Below the pieces are notes generated by a model, which ran no database searches, had not been told where the DNA came from, and saw nothing but the letters and a program-made list of their open reading frames with translations. Below are positions 12,742-24,088 of a DNA stretch of 64,000 nucleotides, in pieces. Positions within the stretch are counted from its first letter, which is position 1. Every line of letters begins with the position of its first letter. The stretch is taken from positions 1,364,001-1,428,000 of the forward strand of contig JAZGTN010000035.1 in assembly GCA_037783415.1 (NCBI GenBank). The letters are read 5' to 3'. This DNA is from Leptasterias polaris (taxonomy: Eukaryota > Echinodermata > Asteroidea > Forcipulatida > Asteriidae). Position numbers and translations under genes: made by a program.

Positions 12742-12935
12742 TTGCAGAGCTGTCAACTATCCCTGATTCTGCAGAAAATTCCCTGAAAGTAATCAATCTT
12801 TCCATGTACTTGGACTAAATTCCCTGATTAGGAAAATTTACTCCATATTATATTAAATGTAATTCTAATTATCTCCTTGATTGTTGTACAAAATCTCCCT
12901 GATTACAAGATGCAAATGTTAGTAGCTCTTATGAC
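12742..12935 (+). mobile_element. hAT-like MITE, family L (copy 1)
   Basis: Begins GCAGAGCTGTCAAC and ends near GTTAGTAGCTCT, an eroded inverted repeat of the CAGGGCTGCCAAC type. Between the ends, CCCTGATTCTGCAG, TTCCCTGA and TTGTTGTACAAA blocks recur in the same order at 60252-60445 and 60649-60832. Short size, no ORF and CAG-type ends suggest a non-autonomous hAT element. I cannot confirm the 8-bp target duplication here. Confidence 0.6.
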
Positions 12936-15900
12936 CATTGCAATATTTAATTTTTTTAAATATTACAAAACATGTAATGCGTATGTCTTGTTTTTCTGAT
13001 AATTTAATGTCCTCTCTTGTCAGTAAAAAACAATGTAAGTTTAAAGATAATCCTTAGATACTAGGTGCTTTTATCAATGTATTCTTCTCAATCCAAATGC
13101 CATAAAAGTAATTGCTATTCCAAAAGGTTGATAATCTAATTCATTCAGCGAGCTATTTCAGATAATAGACAGGCTGTTTTCCTGTAAACAATGTCTGAAA
13201 ACAGTGAATATTCATTTTGCCAAGGGCAATAATTTCTCAGTAGTAAACAGCACACAATCCCTGAAATCAGTTATTGTTTTCTTCCATTCTTGCCTTTTGT
13301 TTTAATCTGGCAATGAAATAATTTCCTTCCCTTAATCAAGATGGATAGCGACAATTACTAGCCTTCCATCTAACCACAGCTTGCCAATTTCCCAAAGGAG
13401 AATGCAATAATTTGCCATCGGTATTTGCTTTCACAAAATACATTTCTAGACTGATCGAGAAGTACCTGGGATTCCTGTAAAGCAGATATATGCAATCGTG
13501 GTTTTACCATCAGCACCAATATCGGCAGGTGCATGCAGTTTCGTGTGCAAGTGAAACCCAATCCTATGTTCCCTCTTGTTTCAATTTCAAGACACCAGCA
13601 AGGTCTGAAGTGTGTCAGCGAGCATATACACCGCGTACACTGGGTAATATGCAGACCCCAATGCTGCATTTTAATTCCAGCAGTCTGGCGTTGTTGCCCA
13701 GTTTCATTGGGTAGACTTGATCGAGGTGATGCAGCCGCATGTCTCATGTACTGCCGTCGCCTTCTCTATGTTTTCCTTTCTGAGGCCCTAAAAAGGGGGG
13801 GGGGGGGGGGCTCTGAAAGGGTTAGTTAGTCAAACTGTCTCATAGCGGAAAAGTTAATCAAATCCCAGCCAGCCAATAAAATACAATAAATTTGACGTAG
13901 CAAAAATTAGACATATCTGTGAAGCTTATATTTTAAGGATCTTGTGTTTGTATTTTTCAGTCGACAATGCTTTCTTGCTTTGTAGATGTCGTGGACGAAA
14001 TATCACCCTTTGTAATTTGTATGGTGCAACTGATTCTAGATGTTTTCTTTCGATGCTGAAAATCATTCACTTCGTGCTCGGCGATGTTTGTTACTGAATA
14101 ACACACCATTGAGAGGCACTCTGGTTGGAATGTTTTTCACCAGTATGGCATCCCACCGAATCAAACCAAAAAAGTACCCCTAGGCCTGTAATGATAGCGT
14201 AGCAAGTTTATGGAGCCAATTTCACCTGGCAATGTGTGTCCCAGTTCAATGCCAAGTGCTCCATTTTAATCTTGTAACGAATCTACGCAGGTGATTGTCT
14301 ATCCCCCCCTTAACTATTGCCTCCTTGAAAAGAAGTCAATTAGGCGAACTATTTTTTACAAAGGAAACTGAGCTCTTTTTTAATTAGCTGGTTGGAGTTT
14401 GTTACGTGCTTGTCCAGAGATGTGGTGTAGCTCGATTCCTTTCAAGGGTTATCTTTCAACCAGGGTTTAAAACGATACAGGGACACTTTCCCTTTAGGCC
14501 TCATTTGCATACTTTCAGGATCAGTAAAAATTCCAAAGCAGAGATTCCAAAGCAGAATAAAACGAGTATTGTTGTAGATTGGCAAGGGAATACATTTGTA
14601 CACTCCGTAAATCTTTCTGTTTATGAATGTGATAGTCAACATATTTCTGTTTACTACCCCACTTGGCAACAACTAATTACCCTGGTGATATTTTTGAAAT
14701 TTTCGGTGTGTACAGCCAGAACCGTGAGAATACTGAGCTTCACACATCTGTGTATAGGTAAAGCACAATATTAACTTGGGTAAAATTTCATAAAGGACTT
14801 TAATTAGCAGTGTGCTGTTTTAAAAAGCACAAATTGTGATTGATAGTAGAAACAAATTACTATAATTTCCGAACAAACATTCTCTTTGCTTAACAAATTT
14901 ATAAGCTTCAAACTTGGTCAAATTTGGCCCAGTGCTGTAAATTATGTACACAGGCAAGTCAACATGCACGATTTGTTTGTGTGATGTCAAACTTGTTTCT
15001 ATGTGAATTAATGATGGCATAATGCCTTCAAAAATACCAAGGTCAAGTCGTCTTGTTAATTTGATTGTTAGCTGTGGCATCCGAAATGATGTAGCCAGGC
15101 AAAATAGGGGCTCGGGACACTTTATAAATTATTTTGATTGTAGCGATCTGTGCATTAGCATTCTTAATCCTGTTATTTCTATTTAAGCCTGAATGTAAAA
15201 TCTGAACAGAATTTAAAGTACCCTTGTCCTTGAAAATTGCATTTACATTCTGTGAAGTGAAGGACCTCAGTTTAAAAACAATTCCTGTAAACAGACCAAC
15301 AAAACTCTCCCAATCTTCTTGCATTTTAACAATTAATCAAGTGTAAATATAATAGATTCACTTTTAAATGTAATTTGTTTTCTAGAAAATATGTTTATTA
15401 GATGAATACAAAACAAGGTCACAAATCTAGAAAGGCGGAAAAACAAAATATACATTAATTCATTGTTCCTGGAAAAAGTTATTGCAAAGAAAAATGCCCA
15501 CAGCATCAGTGTATTTTGAAAGCAAGATCTCTAAATCAGTAATTGAATATAGGGAGATAGCTCACAAACACAAACAACTAAACAATGTTTCCTATATTAA
15601 GTAACTACAGATAAAGGAATTAATCAGCTTTCTTGATAGGTTTATACTTGCAGCTCAAGAAAACTGACAGTAATCATAACAAGTGTATTTCTTGAATTTC
15701 ACAAAACAGGAGGCCATTGACTGAAGGGATTAGAGGTATTTGATTGATCAGCTTTCCACAAATCTGATTAGTGCCCTTGGCAAACTCATCATCAATGAGA
15801 GAATCACAGAAACGCTGAAGGAAATGCTCTCTCAATGACAATGACAAGCTCATGCATTAATGTTATCTTTAGGAAATTGTTGTGGTGAAGTCTTTTTTCT

Positions 15901-16910
15901 TATCTTTTCTTTTGTTGTTGTTGAGATAATGTTGTCAAAAAGACAGCAAAATCAAAACTGATTGGGTAACTTTCGGTAATAACAATCTCTGTGGTTCAAC
16001 TTCAATGTGACCAGCATATCGTCCGGCTCAGGACTAACCGTTGTTGGCGCAATTTGTATGATTTTTGTTGTATTGCTTAATGCATATTTTGGAGTTCCTG
16101 GTACACATGTAAATGGTGTTTATTGATCAAGAGTGGTCTGTAAAATATTTTTGTGGCAAAGGAACCCAATCATTTTCTAGTTACAACACAGTAGATTATA
16201 ATTTTGTTTTCTATTTTTTCTTCTTCAAACTTATACGTATTTTTTCGTTTATGGTCCTGTTTATCATTTTGGATATGAAATTGCAATTATAATAAAGCCA
16301 CACTATCTCACCTGCAGAAACGTGCTTCCACTATCTTTAATTTGGTCTTGTTTTACCAGGGTAGTCCCATCAGTTGTCAAAAAGCTGTTCTCTTGAGGTC
16401 GCGTGTAAAATGTCTCATTGTTAGTTGTAGTAAATTGCGCCCAGGTAAAAAAACATATTCACTATTTCACTTTACATTATTTAATATTTATACCTGACCA
16501 ATGCTGAGAATCGGACATTATTTCAGTGATTTGTTTTTATATCCAACGATAAGTAGTCTCTGCCAAGCTACTCATCTCGTTTTTTAAGTAGCACCCAGAG
16601 CAGATTTCTTCATGTAGAAGGAGAGGGAAAATAAAGTAAGCGATGGTGGTTTTGATTTGAATTGGAGATTTCTTGCGATGATAGATCTATCTACTTTTAT
16701 TCATAGTTATTAAAAGGTAGGGTCATCATTTGGTTTTTGTTAACATTATGCTGATTTATAGGCAAAATAATTAAGTAATTAACTTTTATTGTTTTCTAAT
16801 CAACGAGGGCACTTCAGACAAAATAATTCCTCAGGATTTTTACAACCATTACATCTTAAGGGTTCTGTACATTAATTAGCTCCACCCTAAAACTAGCTGG
16901 TTACGCCACT
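12936..16910. other. Long unique intron-1 stretch
   Basis: About 4 kb with no repeat family seen elsewhere in the window, apart from a SINE-A tail fragment at 14733-14770 and a 16-nt G run at 13795-13810. Overlapping ORFs at 13370-13829 are open in several frames on both strands without any domain. Segments around 13250-13700 and 15650-15880 are non-repetitive and would be candidates for conserved non-coding DNA. Confidence 0.4.
14733..14770 (+). repeat. SINE family A tail fragment
   Basis: Matches the tail cttcacacatctgtgtatag...taaagcac of the family A SINEs. No head is present. Confidence 0.5.
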
Positions 16911-16984
16911 GTTTGTAATGAGCCGGCTTTCGGATAAAAATTACACAATTTCTTTTCAGACATTACTAAGTATGACCCTGCCTT
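16911..16984 (-). repeat. Interspersed repeat family F (copy 1), interrupted by the piggyBac-type insertion
   Basis: The reverse complement matches 34536-34603: aaaggca.gg.catact, taatg, gaagaaattgtgtaattt and atccgaaagcc. The match stops exactly at the TTAA where the piggyBac-type element begins, so this older repeat or its edge was probably the target. Confidence 0.65.
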
Positions 16985-17199
16985 TAACCCTTTCAGCCCC
17001 ACATTGTTTATTACATGCATCCTGTGGTGACCACATTGTTTACGCACACGGAGTTCCTGTGGCCCAAGTTTTTTTTCTAGAGGACTGAAAAGTTGCAGCT
17101 TGAACTAAACGTGTTTTTCAAACTTGTTTTTCTGCACAAACTAATTATTGCATCAAAAAACTTTGTGCATGCTATTTCATGGCTACAATGTGGTGTTTT

Positions 17200-17469
17200 T
17201 TATGATATCGAATATATCTTGATTTGAGTTTTGGTTTTTACACGAGAGCTCAAATCACGACGAGCAGCACCGGCAACGGTAGCCCTCGGACCGGTCTGCC
17301 TGCGCCCATGATTAGCAGTCACGCCGCTCGGACCAGCAGCATTTTCATCGTCTGAAGTTGAAGAAACCTCACTACTTACACCAGATTCTTCAGAAGAACT
17401 AGATAATTCCATATCAGAATCACTGTCTGCAAACAACTCCCGAAGTAAATCGGCATTTCGATCACTCAT
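17200..17469 (-). pseudogene. piggyBac transposase N-terminal remnant (89 codons)
   Basis: Starting at the ATG at 17469 and ending at TAA, this ORF encodes 89 residues beginning M-S-D-R-N-A-D-L-L. It is strongly acidic and Ser-rich over residues 15-42 (DSDSD, SSSSEESG, STSDDEN), then basic and Gly/Arg-rich. Acidic, serine-rich N-termini precede the DDE/D domain in piggyBac-family transposases, which are usually 500-600 residues long. The whole catalytic region and the C-terminal cysteine-rich domain are missing through internal deletion. The frame is open further upstream, but this ATG is the natural start because the acidic segment follows directly. It cannot be an active transposase. It might still be translated, but I see no evidence that it is. 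Confidence 0.7.
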
Positions 17470-17679
17470 TTTGCTGAAATTTCGGAAGTAAATCTGGGTT
17501 TGTTCGGAAGGCTTTTTTTTTTTCGCGCGTCGTTTTCTCGAAAAATAGCAATGGCAACCCCTATTGAATAATGCACCAGTCGAAAGAGGAGTCAACGAAC
17601 TTTCTGGCTATACTAAATTCAACTACAGAGGGCGACAAATAAAAATATTACTGCATCTCGAAAAAGACGATATGCGCGC

Positions 17680-17785
17680 GGCGACTATAGTCGCCGTTGG
17701 GGATCAAGCGGGGTATAGTGCACGGGCGACTATAGTCGCCGTTGGGGCTCGAGTGGGGTATAGTGCACGGGCGACTATAGTCGCC
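17680..17785. repeat. Three 45-bp tandem units each with a 16-bp perfect palindrome
   Basis: GGCGACTATAGTCGCC occurs at 17680-17695, 17725-17740 and 17770-17785, exactly 45 bp apart, with GTTGGGG following each. The array lies next to the right TIR of the piggyBac-type element, upstream of its transposase remnant. Its position suggests a protein-binding array (transposase or promoter) inside the element. Confidence 0.9.
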
Positions 17786-17805
17786 GTTGGGGCTGAAAGG
17801 GTTAA

Positions 17806-18479
17806 GGTAGATGCCTATAGACTGTCATAAGTAGGTTGACGGTCAGACGAATCTGAGTTTTGAAATGTACATTTACAATGTAAAGTGTCTCTGGATATTA
17901 TTATTCTGCAAAATGAATAAATTAACAAGTGGAATGGAAACATTGGCTCAGTATGATAAGCCTATTACTTATCCACAAAAGTCAAAACGGTTTAATATTG
18001 CTGTAAAACAGCCATCAGGCACAATTAACTGTGATACTTTAGTTGAACAGCCATTTTTTAATTTTTTTATTTATTATGACTGCCGATACCTATAGTTGGT
18101 TTTATAACTGCAATAAATTGCTGAGAATATAAACGTGTTTCTTGAATTGCATTTTACAGTGAGAGTCACTTCCTTTAAAAAAAACCTATTATAAACCTTG
18201 AAAGGTTAACAGTGGATGGAAAATAATTGCCATTGATTTTGGTTTAAAAATACTTTTTGAAAAGCTAGCTTTTCATCGCAAGCTATTTTCTTTCTATAAA
18301 CACATTCAGCAATGTCGCTATACCCCAAGCTTGGAGTTTTAGTCTTATAGGAGCAGGGGATGGTTCCTTGAGAAAGGGGGCACTTCCAGGTATGAAATCA
18401 GATAGACAGGAAAATTTATGCCTGGCACCAAGGCTAAGACGAGGACAATACAATATAACCATGGCCTTAAAACTTTTTC
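17806..18479. other. Intron-1 sequence, no recognised feature
   Basis: AT-rich sequence to the right of the piggyBac-type insertion; no exon or repeat recognised. Confidence 0.4.
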
Positions 18480-18540
18480 ATCTATATGTTATAACAATTG
18501 TATTGGTCCGCTCTTGTCAATTTTTCTTTGTTTAAACCAA
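18480..18540 (+). repeat. tRNA-derived SINE tail fragment
   Basis: Contains GCTCTTGTCAATTTTTCTTTG, nearly identical to the sequence that follows the tRNA-like head at 18762-18850. It is a truncated second copy of that repeat. Confidence 0.6.
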
Positions 18541-18609
18541 AATTATATATAAAAAATTCCTATGTGGTTTATTACCTGATATTTGAAATAAAAAGTTGCG
18601 TCCCCTTGA

Positions 18610-18668
18610 GGTGATCCCCAGGCTGCTGCTTCCCAGGCTGCTGCTTCCCAGGCTGCTGCTTCCCAGGT
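18610..18668. repeat. Short minisatellite, about 15-bp unit
   Basis: Four near-identical copies of CCCAGGCTGCTGCTT, the last one diverging. Confidence 0.85.
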
Positions 18669-18689
18669 TGTATCATAAATTTGGGTGTG

Positions 18690-18860
18690 ATCCTTGGCTA
18701 CACGGCAGTTACAGGTTGAATGGCTTCTGACTGGCACTCTAGAACATAGACCGCCAACATAGGGCTAGATAGCTCAGTTGGTAGAGCATCCGGCACATTA
18801 ATCCGGAGGTCGCAGGTTCAAGTCTTGCTCTATTCAATTTTTCTTTGTTCAACTCAAAAA
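18690..18860 (+). repeat. tRNA-like SINE (tRNA pseudogene type)
   Basis: A tRNA-like core at 18762-18831 has A box TAGCTCAGTTGGTAGAGCA and B box GGTTCAAGTCTTG, followed by CAATTTTTCTTTGTTCAAC. The anticodon stem TCCGG/CCGGA encloses a 9-nt rather than a 7-nt loop, and the acceptor stem does not pair, so it is not a functional tRNA. The preceding 70 bp (ggcactctagaacatagaccgc) is probably part of the same repeat. Confidence 0.65.
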
Positions 18861-19324
18861 TAACTATCGGAGAAATTGGACGGTTGATCAGTAAATTAAC
18901 ACATGATGAGAAGCAATCTCTCAATACATTGGATGTATCTCTGGACATATTCTTCTCTGTGTAGTGATGTTTATTTACAGAGCAGATGATGTCCATTCCT
19001 ATTGGTACGGTCAAGGTCTTTAAGTCGAAGATGCGGATTAAATGATACTCATGTTTTTGGCGAGCATCACATCTGTCTCTGTAATGCAGCTTCCTTTTCC
19101 TAATCCTCGTCTCTCCCAGCGTAAGCTGCTTTGTGAAAACATAAGAGGAGCTCACATGTACTTTTTGCTCATCAGACGTGGTAATTTTAGAGAGGAAAAT
19201 GTTCTTCTAATCTTGACATCAATATTCTTCAGAGCCTTAGTGAACAATCTGATTGTGTGTACAAACTGATGGTGTTTAAGACTTTACCGTGGTTCGGCCA
19301 TGTTGTCTTCCTTCCATTTACATT
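18861..19324. other. Intron-1 sequence, no recognised feature
   Basis: No repeat copy or exon recognised. A 138-codon minus-strand ORF over 18739-19155 overlaps the SINE and has no domain. Confidence 0.4.
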
Positions 19325-19435
19325 CTTGTAACCAAACTGAGGCTGGGAGAAAATTAGTCTGGACCCTTTGTATGAACTGATAATTAGTACTTATCGTTCT
19401 CATTTTGTATACAATGATCTGATGATAATGAATAA
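19325..19435 (+). repeat. Interspersed repeat family D (copy 2, partial)
   Basis: GTAACCAAACTGAGGCTGGG, TTAGTCTGGACCC and the following block match family D copies at 48112 and 59099. The terminal GGGAACA...AAGATGG block is not recognisable. Confidence 0.55.
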
Positions 19436-19444
19436 ATGTGTACT

Positions 19445-19607
19445 GAATAAACTCCTTGAATATGACGTCACAAGCCCCTAAACAGTCCCCTCACTGAAGT
19501 CAATGAAGAGGTGTCATTGGCTGTGATTCGTACGCAGCACGTACATGCATGCATGTTTCAATTAATTGACATCAAAGATGGCGGCCAATGTAAGGGGTTT
19601 ATAAACA
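19445..19607. mobile_element. Decayed MITE, family E
   Basis: The left end (ctccttgaatatgacgtcac) and right end (caatgtaaggggtttata) resemble the TIRs at 24823-24837 and 24981-24995. The interior cagtcccctcactgaagtca matches the interior of that copy. Confidence 0.6.
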
Positions 19608-20170
19608 GTTTAATATTTTGAACTTATTGCGTGCAACATTAAGATATTGCCCATCATTGATGAAATCTTCAAGATGATGATTCTTACGACAATATGAAAT
19701 GATTTTAAAGATAAAACTGTTCTTTTTTTAGTACTGTAACACTTTATTAAGCCTGCTATTTTTACATTCCTCACGTTTTAAAATTATTAGTTTTTTTTAC
19801 ATTACCATAACTCTCCTGGAGGTTGAAGCTGATTAAATTGATATGAAAAGAAAATGAATTCCAGGGTCATTCCAATTGTGGTTTGCCTTAATGATTTCGC
19901 GCTGAGTCGGAGGGACACCATGGAGTGAATCTCTGAGGTCCAGGTGCCAAATATACATCCAAGCTTACTGCTCGGGTCACACCTGGTGCACAACTGTTTC
20001 TATTCGATTAACAAGGAGAGAAGCTCCGAATGCCATTTCGATTCATTCATGCAAGTTACTTAGATATTGGTGCGGCACGCTAATGCCTGATCATATTGCA
20101 CGCTTTATGAGCAAGGCATGTATTCAATCAATAGTATGGAAAAGCTTGAAGGTCAGGCTCAGTTATGATC
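19608..20170. other. Intron-1 sequence, no recognised feature
   Basis: Unique sequence in this window, no exon. Confidence 0.35.
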
Positions 20171-20171
20171 A

Positions 20172-20570
20172 GGGCCCAATTTCATGAAGCTGCTTAAGCA
20201 GAAAAAGTAGCTCAGCACACCCCAAAATATGCTTACCAGAATAAAGGTACCAGTCTAAATATAATTTCTTGTGAACCTTCTGTGACTAGTGTCCTGCTCA
20301 TTTTTGCTTAGCAGCAATATGTTGAGCATTATTCAGTGCTGAGACAACTCTATGGGCCCAATTTCATAGAGCTTCTTAAACAAAAAAATATATGTGCTTA
20401 CCAGAAATAGGTTACCAGCCAAATATGATTTCATTATGTACAATTTGTTACCGGTTTCCTGCAACCTTTTGCTAAGCAGTTAATGAGCTTGGGCATAGAA
20501 CCTTATTCTAAAGCAATATTTTGTGCTCGGGTACTTTTTATGCTTTAAGGAGCACTGTGAAATCGGGCCC
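20172..20570. mobile_element. Two adjacent TIR repeats, family I
   Basis: GGGCCCAATTTCAT.AAGCTGCTTAAGC at 20172-20199 recurs as GGGCCCAATTTCATAGAGC from about 20355, and in inverted form at 20542-20570. Between them lie ACCAG.AATA.GGT.ACCAG and CTTAGCAG blocks. These are MITE-like units of about 190 bp arranged head to tail. Related copies lie at 26460-26770, 37150-37240, 46530-46725 and 60984-61534. Confidence 0.7.
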
Positions 20571-22554
20571 ATGGGTGGGCATCCAGGAATGTTTAAGCTT
20601 GGGCGTGAAATTCATAGTTTGTCCTTTTATAATGTAAAGTTAAATGCATCAGTCAAAATTTGAGCGTTTGAAAAGGCAATACGTGTGTTGGACTATCTGC
20701 ACAGAGTAAGGATAAATTCGGCATAAACAAACACCTTTAAAGGTTGAAATACAGCCAGGGGAAAACGTGTTTAGTATTTGGCAAGATACAATAACTTTCC
20801 AGTGTATTCATGTTGTATTTGCAACTGTCACCCCCACCCCCTCCCCCATCACATTTTGTAATTTGGGAAAGAAGATTTAGGTCATCAAAATAAAGAATTT
20901 GAAAGGTGAGATTGAGGTTTACATTTTACACTGTGCTTAGCTTACTAAAGCCACAGTTTGCTCCTTAAGACTTCTCATATGATGATTCTGTGAAAGTTTA
21001 ATTAACCTCTCCATTGACAAACAAATATCTTTTTTAAATATTGGCTAATTGTCGTTAGTAATTAGTCAAAGATATGTGTCTCTTCATAAAACCTCAAAAG
21101 TGATATGAATATGACCTACTGTACTCCTATCTGAATAACATGTTTTTATATAGGAAAGAGCCCGCATGTCTTGGGATCACGCGCACACTGTATATACGTG
21201 ACTCTTTGTGAAACAGTAAAACCGATTTGACCTACATCTTCACTCCTCTGCTGCTCTTGTGTTACATGACTCTTCGTGAAAATGCAATTATTGAGATATA
21301 TACCCCTTCCTGTATTAATTAACCCTCCTACTTTTGGCAACATTTTCAAGTGAGTTGACCAACCATTTGAAACCATTCAACTGCCAAGGTTGTGTATGGT
21401 GGCACAGCTGTGCACAGAACTAACTGTGTACTGTGTACATGCATTCCCTCATGGTATCATATTGCAGAATGGCATAGCTTATCTATCATTCAAAACCACA
21501 GTGAATGGTATTGAATGGTCAGACAGCAAGAGGGTTAATCAAAACTATGTCATTTTTAGCATTAAAAGGTGTCTCTTTGTGAAAACGGTGACAAATTGTG
21601 TACAATTTCTGGACTACTCGTCTTGTGTGAATTCCTCATTACAAATATCAAGTATTGAGGAAGTATTTGTCCTTTATGTTAAAGTAATGATTAAAAAGCA
21701 ATTTTTACATGATACGGTATCCTCGACAATCAAATATAAATACATGTAGTATCCTTTAAAAACTTGCATTTTGGCAAAGTTATTACAAGTGATAGTCATA
21801 ATGTAGAGCTTTAAGTGTTCAATTTGTGCCCCCCCCCCCCCCTGTTTTCAAGTGTAGGAATAAAAAGCACCTAAAGACTGCGAAGACATTCCTGGGAGAA
21901 TAAGGAATGATCTGAAATAAAAAGCCACTTATGTTTATTAACCCTTGAGGATAGTCAAAAGTGGCCATAGCAATACCACAGAACATGGCTGAGGATTATT
22001 TCTTTCTTTTCATCAGAAAATAATTGAAACAATGAGGCCTAAACTTAATATCTTACTTTAAAATGTCTTGTCATACAGAATAATTCATGTGAAATGTCGA
22101 TGTTATCACCTGTTTTGAAGATGATATTGTCGTTCTTAATCTCTCGTAGAATTAATGCATAATCTAATGAATGCATGGACGGGTATCCTGAGAGATCCGT
22201 ATGGTTTCAACAATCCGCCATCGGGGAGCCGTGTGGGCGAATATAGAAATTCATCTTGAAAAACACATTTTCCTCTTACCGTAATGCAACCCATTCTTGT
22301 TGTTTTGAGTCATTCTGCATCACATTGTAACAGAAGAGGAAGGAAGAAAAGAGTAATAACTAGAGATGGAGAGATAAGTGTGCCTTACCACAAGGGATAA
22401 TAATAAACACATTGGGACCTTGCAGTGATTCCTAGATAAAATGAGCTAGTAACTGATAAGTGTTAGTCATTGTTACAAACCTGTTGGTTATATATATTTT
22501 TCTATTTTTATTTTTTTTCAGAAACATGGATTTTGAAAAATGAATTTAAAGATA
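20571..22554. other. Intron-1 sequence, no confident feature
   Basis: No exon recognised. Includes a 14-nt C run at 21829-21842. The ORF at 21390-21749 has no domain or splice context. Confidence 0.4.
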
Positions 22555-22740
22555 TTATTATACATGATTGCTAGAGCTGACAAAATAGGTGCGGATAGTG
22601 TTCTTGTTTTGTGTGATCAACCATATTACATGAAATAACAAACCTGTGAAAGTTTGGGCTTAATCCATTTTGTGAGTCAGGAGAAAATAGTGAAATACCA
22701 AGTAGAATTTTCAGCGTGTATAAGTGGAGATCCTAAATCA
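22555..22740 (+). repeat. Interspersed repeat family G (copy 1)
   Basis: AGAGCTGACAAAATAG, CAGTGTTC/GATAGTGTTC, TTTTGTGTGATCAACCATA, AACAAACCTGTGAA and GGGCTTAATC blocks are shared in order with 49745-50000 and 62556-62925, and inverted at 42690-42810. Confidence 0.75.
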
Positions 22741-23954
22741 TGCAAATCTGTTATTTGTTTATTATAGTAAGTTGTCTCTGCAGTGAAAATTGTGCCAATG
22801 AGGTCTTGGTGCAGTGCAAGAACTTATGCATAAACATAATTTGCTGTTCTGGAAAACTCAGACTTATCTAGGTCATACAATTTTCTCTACTTGAAGTTTG
22901 TCGCTTCATTTTAACATCATGCCAGCGCTTAAACTTCAATTAAAAGATTTGCAAAATTGAAGATTTTCTGTTAGAAAATCAAATCAAAAACTCAAAACTG
23001 TAATCTTACACTAATTATTGTGCTAATAATTAGTGTAATTACGAAACTATGACATATGGCTTGAAACTTTGGAAAAATGTTGATGTCTATGATAAAATCC
23101 CAAATGTGCAAAAACACCAATTTGCCAAAATGTGTAGTTTTTTAATGAATTTGTTGTTTGTGAAAGCGATGATGATTTGTTGCAAATTTAAGAGAAACCA
23201 TGGTGCCTTTATTTTCTCAAAATAATATATTAGAGTAAATAAAACTGTTTTGTCCCACCAGGGAAATTGTTTATCACCTTTTGGAAAAATAATACAAGCC
23301 TAAAGAAAGTCCAAGGACTCAAAAATATTTGGTTTACACTGACAAAAATTAGGCTTAAATATAAATAACATTGACAACTACAAATTGTTGGGAGTTAATG
23401 TGTATTAAGGTTTTAAAAGTAGTAGGCATACAGTAAGAAACAATTACAGGGAAACATTTCAATCAATAAAAATAGTAATTAATTTGGAAAAAATCGATAG
23501 ACATAGTCTTGTATGGCTTGGACCCACCTCACATGGGAGATTGTGGGTTTTCTTACTGTTGTTCACATTTTTCCTTTTTGAGACAAAGGGGCATTTGGGA
23601 CACCATAGTTCCCATTGTATAAGACTAAGTACTTGATTATGATTGTTGGCGTTCAAAGCCGATCGCTCATACTTCATGCAAATGCGAGCGTGAAGCGAAT
23701 GTAACATCACTATTTCGCAGCGAACATTCGGCGAAAGTTGAGCACATTTCCACTCGAGCAAGTTGCTCCCTTGCTTGTGATGTCAGATTCGGATTCGCAT
23801 GAGGTATAACCATGGGCTTAGGAGCAATTTTTGCTGCTGCAGATTTGGGGAATATCTTTGTTGCTCTGGTTTTCTCTCATCATTTCTCTTTATAACTCCT
23901 ACCATTTGTTTCCTGGGGCTTTCATCGTACAGTCTTTTTTTGTTCAATTTAGTG
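22741..23954. other. Intron-1 sequence, with an inverted repeat at 23006-23038
   Basis: No exon. Contains a perfect 14-bp inverted repeat with a 5-nt loop (23006-23038) and a CpG-richer patch near 23650-23800 that may be an unrecognised mobile element. Confidence 0.4.
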
Positions 23955-24088
23955 TATCACCAAACCGAACCTGGAGGGGTGGAATAGTCAGACACCCTGC
24001 TGACTATAATAACAATCAGGTTATCATTATTGCTAACACACACGGGGAACTTGACCAGAAATGGCGGCAGCTTGATAACGGTGCTTAG
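23955..24088 (+). repeat. Interspersed repeat family D (copy 3)
   Basis: ACCAAACCGAACCTGG, AATAGTCAGAC, CACACGGGGAAC, GACCAGAAATGGCGGCAGC and TTGATAACGG follow the family D order. Confidence 0.65.

Larger units (their letters stand above)
16984..17805 (-). mobile_element. Non-autonomous piggyBac-type element flanked by TTAA
   Basis: TTAA at 16984-16987 and at 17802-17805 bracket an 814-bp body (16988-17801). Its ends, CCCTTTCAGCCCCA and its exact reverse complement, form perfect 14-bp TIRs (18 bp with the TTAA). TTAA targeting and CCCTTT ends are hallmarks of piggyBac. The body encodes only the acidic N-terminus of a transposase on the minus strand, with no catalytic DDD core, so it is an internal deletion derivative. 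Subterminal repeats flank both ends: CACATTGTTTA twice on the left (17000-17010, 17032-17042) and a triple palindrome array on the right. Perfect TIRs imply a fairly recent insertion. Confidence 0.9.

Noticed and set aside
13370..13829. Overlapping ORFs of 74-125 codons on both strands as a gene
   Set aside because: Open frames occur on both strands at once with no domain, and one runs into a 16-nt G homopolymer.
17470..17595. Longer version (131 codons) of the piggyBac N-terminal ORF
   Set aside because: The extra N-terminal part lacks the acidic pattern; the ATG at 17469 directly precedes the characteristic acidic segment.
18762..18831. Functional tRNA gene
   Set aside because: A and B boxes are present, but the anticodon loop has 9 nt and the acceptor stem does not pair; a shared 3' sequence with 18480-18540 marks it as a SINE-type repeat.
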